Shown here: positions 59,871 to 64,000 of the stretch, in pieces
How positions within the stretch are numbered: position 1 is the stretch's first letter
How the letters are laid out: each line of letters opens with the position of its first letter
Assembly (NCBI RefSeq): GCF_963924675.1
Contig: NC_089232.1
Location: forward strand, 39,021,159-39,085,158
DNA length: 64,000 nucleotides
DNA from: Phocoena phocoena
Lineage: Eukaryota; Chordata; Mammalia; Artiodactyla; Phocoenidae
Direction: 5' to 3'
Position numbers and translations under genes: made by a program
The notes under the pieces: generated by a model
Database searches by the model: none
Told to the model about the DNA's origin: nothing
What the model saw: the letters and a program-made list of their open reading frames with translations, nothing else

Positions 59871-60189
59871 AACAAAGTATCATTATTCACCTTGGGAGGA
59901 TGCTAGGGAGCCAACTTATTATTTAAACCAGTAAATAAAGGGGGGTAAAATCAAGCATTTTTCTGTTTTTCTTATATGATCTCTATTTCAGGATAACCAA
60001 ATAATGAGAAATTTCTTTTTTTGGATAAGAGTTTCAGATAAGAAACAGAGGAGGACTATATTAGAACTCAGATATTATCATTTTTCAGTCCATCATATAC
60101 CAATGGATATAGGCATTTCTATTAACATCACAAAAAAAGAGACAATCAGACACCAATTAGACTCCTAATGGGATTACACATCAACACCT
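59871..60189. other. intergenic, nothing recognised
   Basis: About 320 bp of AT-rich sequence with no assignment. Confidence 0.5.
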
Positions 60190-60700
60190 ATAATGTAGTC
60201 TTACCACACTTCCTTGAAGAAATTTGAATCTCTATCTGAACAAGCCTCTAGATCTAATTACCAGTTTACAGGAAACATAAGGGCCAGAGGAACATGTCAA
60301 ACAACATCACAGGGAAAATCATCTAAACGCAGACTACAGGGAAATCGTATAGGAAGATAACCTGGTTTTGTCAACAACAAGAAATAAAGGAGATTTTTTA
60401 AATGATAGAGAGGAAAACCATAGGTTAAAAGAGATTTAAGATAACCTATGAAACAACTACAACACGTAAACCTCATTCAAACCCTGATTCAAACAAATTG
60501 TACTAAAAAAGAAGACATTCAGTGAAGTGTGAACACTGATTGGGTAGTTAATAATATCAAGGAAGTGTTAAAATGCTTTTAGGTGTGATAAGGTATTGTG
60601 GTTATGTTTTTTAAAACATTCTTATCTTTTAGAGGAATATACAGAAATATTTACAGATTAAATTACATGATGCCTGGGATTGTTTTAAAAATAATCTGGG

Positions 60701-60917
60701 GGATTCCCTGGTGGCGCAGTGGTTGAGAGTCCGCCTGCCGATGCGGGGGACACGGGTTCGTGCCCTGGTCCGGGAGGACCCCACATGCTGCAGAGCGGCT
60801 GGGCCCATGAGCCATGGCCGCTGAGCCTGCGCGTCCGGAGCCTGCGCTTCCGGAGCCTGTGGTCCGCAACGGGAGGGGCCACAGCAGTGAGAGGCCCGCG
60901 TACCGCCAAAAAAAAAA
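60701..60917 (+). mobile_element. CHR-type SINE (pair, left)
   Basis: Full length, with an internal duplication: 'tccggagcctg' occurs twice at about 60833-60859 ('gcgcgtccggagcctgcgct', then 'tccggagcctgtggtcc'). Confidence 0.93.
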
Positions 60918-60932
60918 AAATAATAATAACCT

Positions 60933-61285
60933 GGGACTTCCCTGGTGGCGCAGTGGTTAAGAATCCACCTACCAATGCAGGGGACACGGGTTCAAGCCGT
61001 GGTCCAGGAAGATCCCACATGCCACGGAGCAACTAAGCCCGTGCGCCACAACTACTGAGCCTGCACTCTAGAGCCCACGAGCCACGAGTCACAACTACTG
61101 AGCCCTCGCACCACAACTACTGAAGCCAGCACACCTAGAGCCCATGCTCCACAACAAGACAAGCCGCCTCAGTGAGAAGCCTGCACACCACAACGAAGAG
61201 TAGCCCCCACTCACCGCAACTAGAGAAAGCCTGTGTGCAGCAACAAAGACCCAACGCAGTCAAAATTAAATAAATAAATAGAAGT
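60933..61285 (+). mobile_element. CHR-type SINE (pair, right)
   Basis: Long form placed just after the tail of the previous SINE. The L1-like text 'atctgg' occurs before the first and after the second copy. Confidence 0.92.
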
Positions 61286-61440
61286 TTTTAAAAAATCTGG
61301 AGGGGGAAAATGGAGGGTCTGGATGATATATGATTATCCATATGTTGATAGTTGTTGAATCTGGGTGATGGAAACATTGGGTTCATTATATTATTCTCTC
61401 TGCTTTTGTATATGTTTGAAATTTTCCATAACAAAGCTTT

Positions 61441-61823
61441 TAAAAATACTTTTAAAAACTGTCCCTATGGTATTTGCTATAATAGCAAATATTTGGAAAC
61501 AAACTAGATGTTCACAGTATGAAAACAGCTAAAATAAATGTAGTATATTTGTATAATGAAATAATATATACAGTAGTTCTCAAACTTTTTGGTCTTAGAA
61601 ACATTACACTATTAAAAATTATTAAAGACCCCAAAAGTTTTGTTTATGTAGGTTGTAACTATTAATATTTGCTATATTACAAATTAAAACTGACAAATTT
61701 TAAAATTTGTATTGATATATTAATCATTTTAAAATACTGATAATAAACCCATAATAGTTTATGAAACAGAATATGGGACATGTAATATTTTACATTTTCA
61801 GGATGCTTTCAACTGTGAGTAAT
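61441..61823. other. intergenic AT-rich, nothing recognised
   Basis: About 380 bp of very AT-rich DNA. No family was assigned. Confidence 0.5.
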
Positions 61824-61837
61824 AGAAAATGTGACTA

Positions 61838-61969
61838 GGGAATTCCCTGGCAGTGCAGTGGCTAGGACTCCACGCTTTCACTGCATGGGGCACAGGTTCG
61901 ACCCCTGGTCTGGGAACTAAGATCCCACAAGCCATGTGGTATGGCCAAAGAAAAAAAAAAAGAAAGAAA
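61838..61969 (+). mobile_element. short CHR-type SINE
   Basis: 'aattccctggcagtgcagtg', 'caggttcgacccctggtctg', A/G-rich tail; 14-bp duplication 'agaaaatgtgacta' at 61824 and 61970. Confidence 0.93.
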
Positions 61970-62211
61970 AGAAAATGTGACTAAGAATAGCTTAAATAAC
62001 AAGAGATTTATCATCTCACATGACAAGAAGCCTGAAGGTAACAAGGCTCCAGGGTTGATTAATTTCAGGGTCAGTGACATCATCAAGGGTCAAGATTCTT
62101 CCTAACTTTTCTCTTTGCCACCTCTGTTTATGAACAGGCTCCCTCGTAGTTATGAGATGACTATCACAGCTCTAGGTACCACACAAATGTCAAAGGCAGA
62201 AAAAGGGGACC

Positions 62212-62270
62212 TAGAGAAAGCCTGCATGCATCAGTGAAGACCCAACACAGCTAAAAAAAAAAAAAAAAAA
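62212..62270 (+). mobile_element. CHR-type SINE 3' fragment
   Basis: Only the last ~45 bp ('ctagagaaagcctgcatgca', 'gaagacccaacacagc') and an 18-base A-run. It is 5'-truncated. Confidence 0.8.
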
Positions 62271-62383
62271 TGAACTGGTCTTGTACAGTGCATCCCTAAC
62301 TCAGCTATTAAAAAGAAAAATGGGACCATCTGGGGTTCAATATAAACATCAAAGGCTGGTTCTTGTTCATTTAAAACACCATA

Positions 62384-62441
62384 ACAACGTTGTAAATCAA
62401 CTATGCTCCAATATAAAATAAAAATTAAATTAAAAAAATAA
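62384..62441 (+). mobile_element. 58-bp L1 3' tip insertion
   Basis: 'gttgtaaatcaactatgctc', then 'caatataaaataaaaatt', is the very end of the cetartiodactyl L1 type seen at 37388. The flanking 12-bp repeat 'taaaacacYata' at 62372 and 62442 shows a genuine separate insertion. Confidence 0.8.
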
Positions 62442-62734
62442 TAAAACACTATAGGCCAAGTTATAGTGTTAACAGTGAGAATGACCTCTCTCCCCCGAGG
62501 TTTCCCCTGAGCACACTGGAAAGGATGCCAGCAATCCAACTGGATGTCCCAAGTTAGTAAATATAATCCAAATGGAATATTAGGATAATAAGCAAGAAAA
62601 GTTCTCAGATTTAAAGAATAAACTATTTTATTTTATTTACTGCATACTTTTGCATTTATGCCAACGTTTTCATCTATATCATCTATTTTCTCAAAGGTTA
62701 TAGTTTAAAGTAACAACTTGGAAAGTCAACCTAT

Positions 62735-62940
62735 CACTTGTTGCCAGGTGTTCTATATGTATTTGGCTCATTTAATCCTCACAACAACCCTGTGAGTTAG
62801 GCATTATTATCATCTCCACTTTCCAGATGAAGAAACTAAAGCATCAAGAGATTTTGTGACTTTCCCAACTCACACACCACTCTGTGTGGAGCTAGGATTC
62901 AAATCCTAGCAGTCTGGCTCCATTGCTTTCAACTAAATGC
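62735..62940 (-). repeat. MIR SINE, reverse
   Basis: 'tcatttaatcctcacaacaa', 'tttccagatgaagaaactaa' and 'aggattcaaatcctagcagt' are the MIR sequence in reverse complement; well preserved. Confidence 0.8.
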
Positions 62941-62944
62941 TTAC

Positions 62945-63689
62945 CTCTATATGGTTTTAGAAAAATATGCTCAAGCACATGAGTTGAAAATTTAAGGCTA
63001 ATTGGTAGAAGCATATAGAGTATAATTTTCAAAACGATAGAAGAAAATAATCAAATAAAACTTGATCGATTCAGCAGAAGGCCAAAAAAGGTGGGGGAGG
63101 GGAATCTTTCTCTCTGGCTGATAATTAACCACCGTCATAAATGGCAGAGCAACTACCTACACCAGGAAGTTGGTGACAAACCTACTGCTTCAAAGGGTCA
63201 TAGCTGTCCTTCACCCTAGAAAGGCAACAGTACCTAAGACATTAACTCCGCAAAAACACATGTGTGTGCAAAATCACAGATGTCATCTGTGTCTTCAGAT
63301 TCAGACCCATTTTGTCATGGCTTTGGCATGAACTATTATTTTTAGGATTACACAAAGAAAAATAAACTCATGGCCTATATTGAAAGAGAAAGACCTCAAG
63401 AAAACAGCAAAAGGATTACAAGAATAGATGAAGAAAGTCAGGGGGTGGAGAAACCGATGTTGGAGCTAGCAACAAAGAAGGATTAAATGCCTTGATTTGT
63501 TTCACTAGAGAATAAACTGTATAAAAACAAAAAAGGGATGGTAACAAAGAGAAAGGACAGTAAATTTTAAAATGCATCCAACTAGTCCAAAACTGAACTT
63601 TGTCTTACCTAACAAACATGTCCTGCCCCTGAGCTCAAAGCTTCACCAGCTTCTCGGTCCGAAGCCAGAAGTTTGGAAGTCAGCACAGA
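62945..63689. other. intergenic, nothing recognised
   Basis: About 745 bp with no gene or repeat that I can support. Confidence 0.5.
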
Positions 63690-64000
63690 CGCCTTGCTCC
63701 TTCTCCATGTGTATCCAATAATGACCAAATCCAGCTGATTGACATCCTACTTACTTTCCAAACCATTCCACCTTTCCATCTGTACCACCTGTGACCGGGG
63801 TCAGTCAGCATGTCATTAACAAGAGCTGCCTAACTGGTCTCCTTGCTTCTGAATTTGTTCCTCTTCAATTCACCACTTCCCAACTCATCAAAGTTATTGT
63901 GGTCAAATACAGTTCTGGTAACGCCACTCTTGGCCTAAACCCTTCGGCAGCTCCCCATCACCTACCTAATAAGCTTTCGGTTCAAGTCTCCGCCTCTTTT
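63690..64000 (+). repeat. L2 LINE-like sequence
   Basis: 'gcctaactggtctccttgct', 'aacccttcggcagctcccca' and 'tcacctacctaataagcttt' resemble the central/3' part of L2; it runs off the window. Confidence 0.5.

Larger units (their letters stand above)
60190..61440 (+). mobile_element. old L1 3' UTR-like block
   Basis: 'taaggtattgtggttatgtt', 'tttacagattaaattacatg' and the closing 'atatgtttgaaattttccat' form the tail of an old L1-type element. Two SINEs in tandem interrupt it at 60701-61290. Confidence 0.6.

Noticed and set aside
63600..64000. Expected 3' end of the next gene (KIAA1841 in human order)
   Set aside because: No exon with a recognisable protein segment was found; the sequence looks like L2, so the gene presumably lies beyond the window.

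Overview
The window is nuclear DNA from a mammal, almost certainly a cetacean. At least twenty copies of a tRNA-derived CHR-type SINE (head 'cttccctggtggcgcag', A-rich tail) lie on both strands. Several carry the 'ggccgctgagcctgcgcgtc' body typical of whale and dolphin genomes, and L1 3' ends of cetartiodactyl type accompany them. Genes are split into exons with GT-AG borders. There are no operons, bacterial signals or CRISPR arrays. Gene names rest on recalled protein sequence and on gene order matching human 2p15 read backwards: USP34, AHSA2, C2orf74.

Positions 1-4170 (+ strand) hold the last four coding exons and 3' UTR of USP34, a very large deubiquitinase. Positions 4883-26806 (- strand) hold all nine coding exons of AHSA2, an Aha1-type HSP90 co-chaperone. 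Splice phases agree throughout and give an uninterrupted 334-codon reading frame, whereas the human copy is annotated as a pseudogene. The two genes are tail to tail. A CpG island (about 26480-27580) covers the AHSA2 promoter and contains a candidate heat-shock element. AHSA2 intron 2 (about 15 kb) is packed with transposable elements: a 30-bp degenerate minisatellite leading into an old L1, that L1 split by a 2.45-kb piggyBac-type DNA transposon with TTAA target duplications, a second L1, and many SINEs.

Positions 27600-44300 are intergenic: stacked L1, L2, MIR and SINE insertions, including a target site that occurs three times around two consecutive LINE insertions. Positions 44317-46603 (- strand) carry four exon-like segments of the small transmembrane-protein gene C2orf74. 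They show a +2 shift in exon 1, an in-frame stop near the start of exon 3, and a SINE at the expected 5' edge of exon 3, so the gene looks eroded. Positions 46700-64000 are mostly repeats with a few unassigned stretches. A COX14 processed pseudogene lies at 55373-55546 (- strand). No other gene could be supported there.

The most unusual item is the piggyBac-type element. It is a decayed but full-length transposon whose family, host range and age would be worth establishing. Repeat family names below the L1/L2/MIR/CHR level are tentative because no library search was possible.
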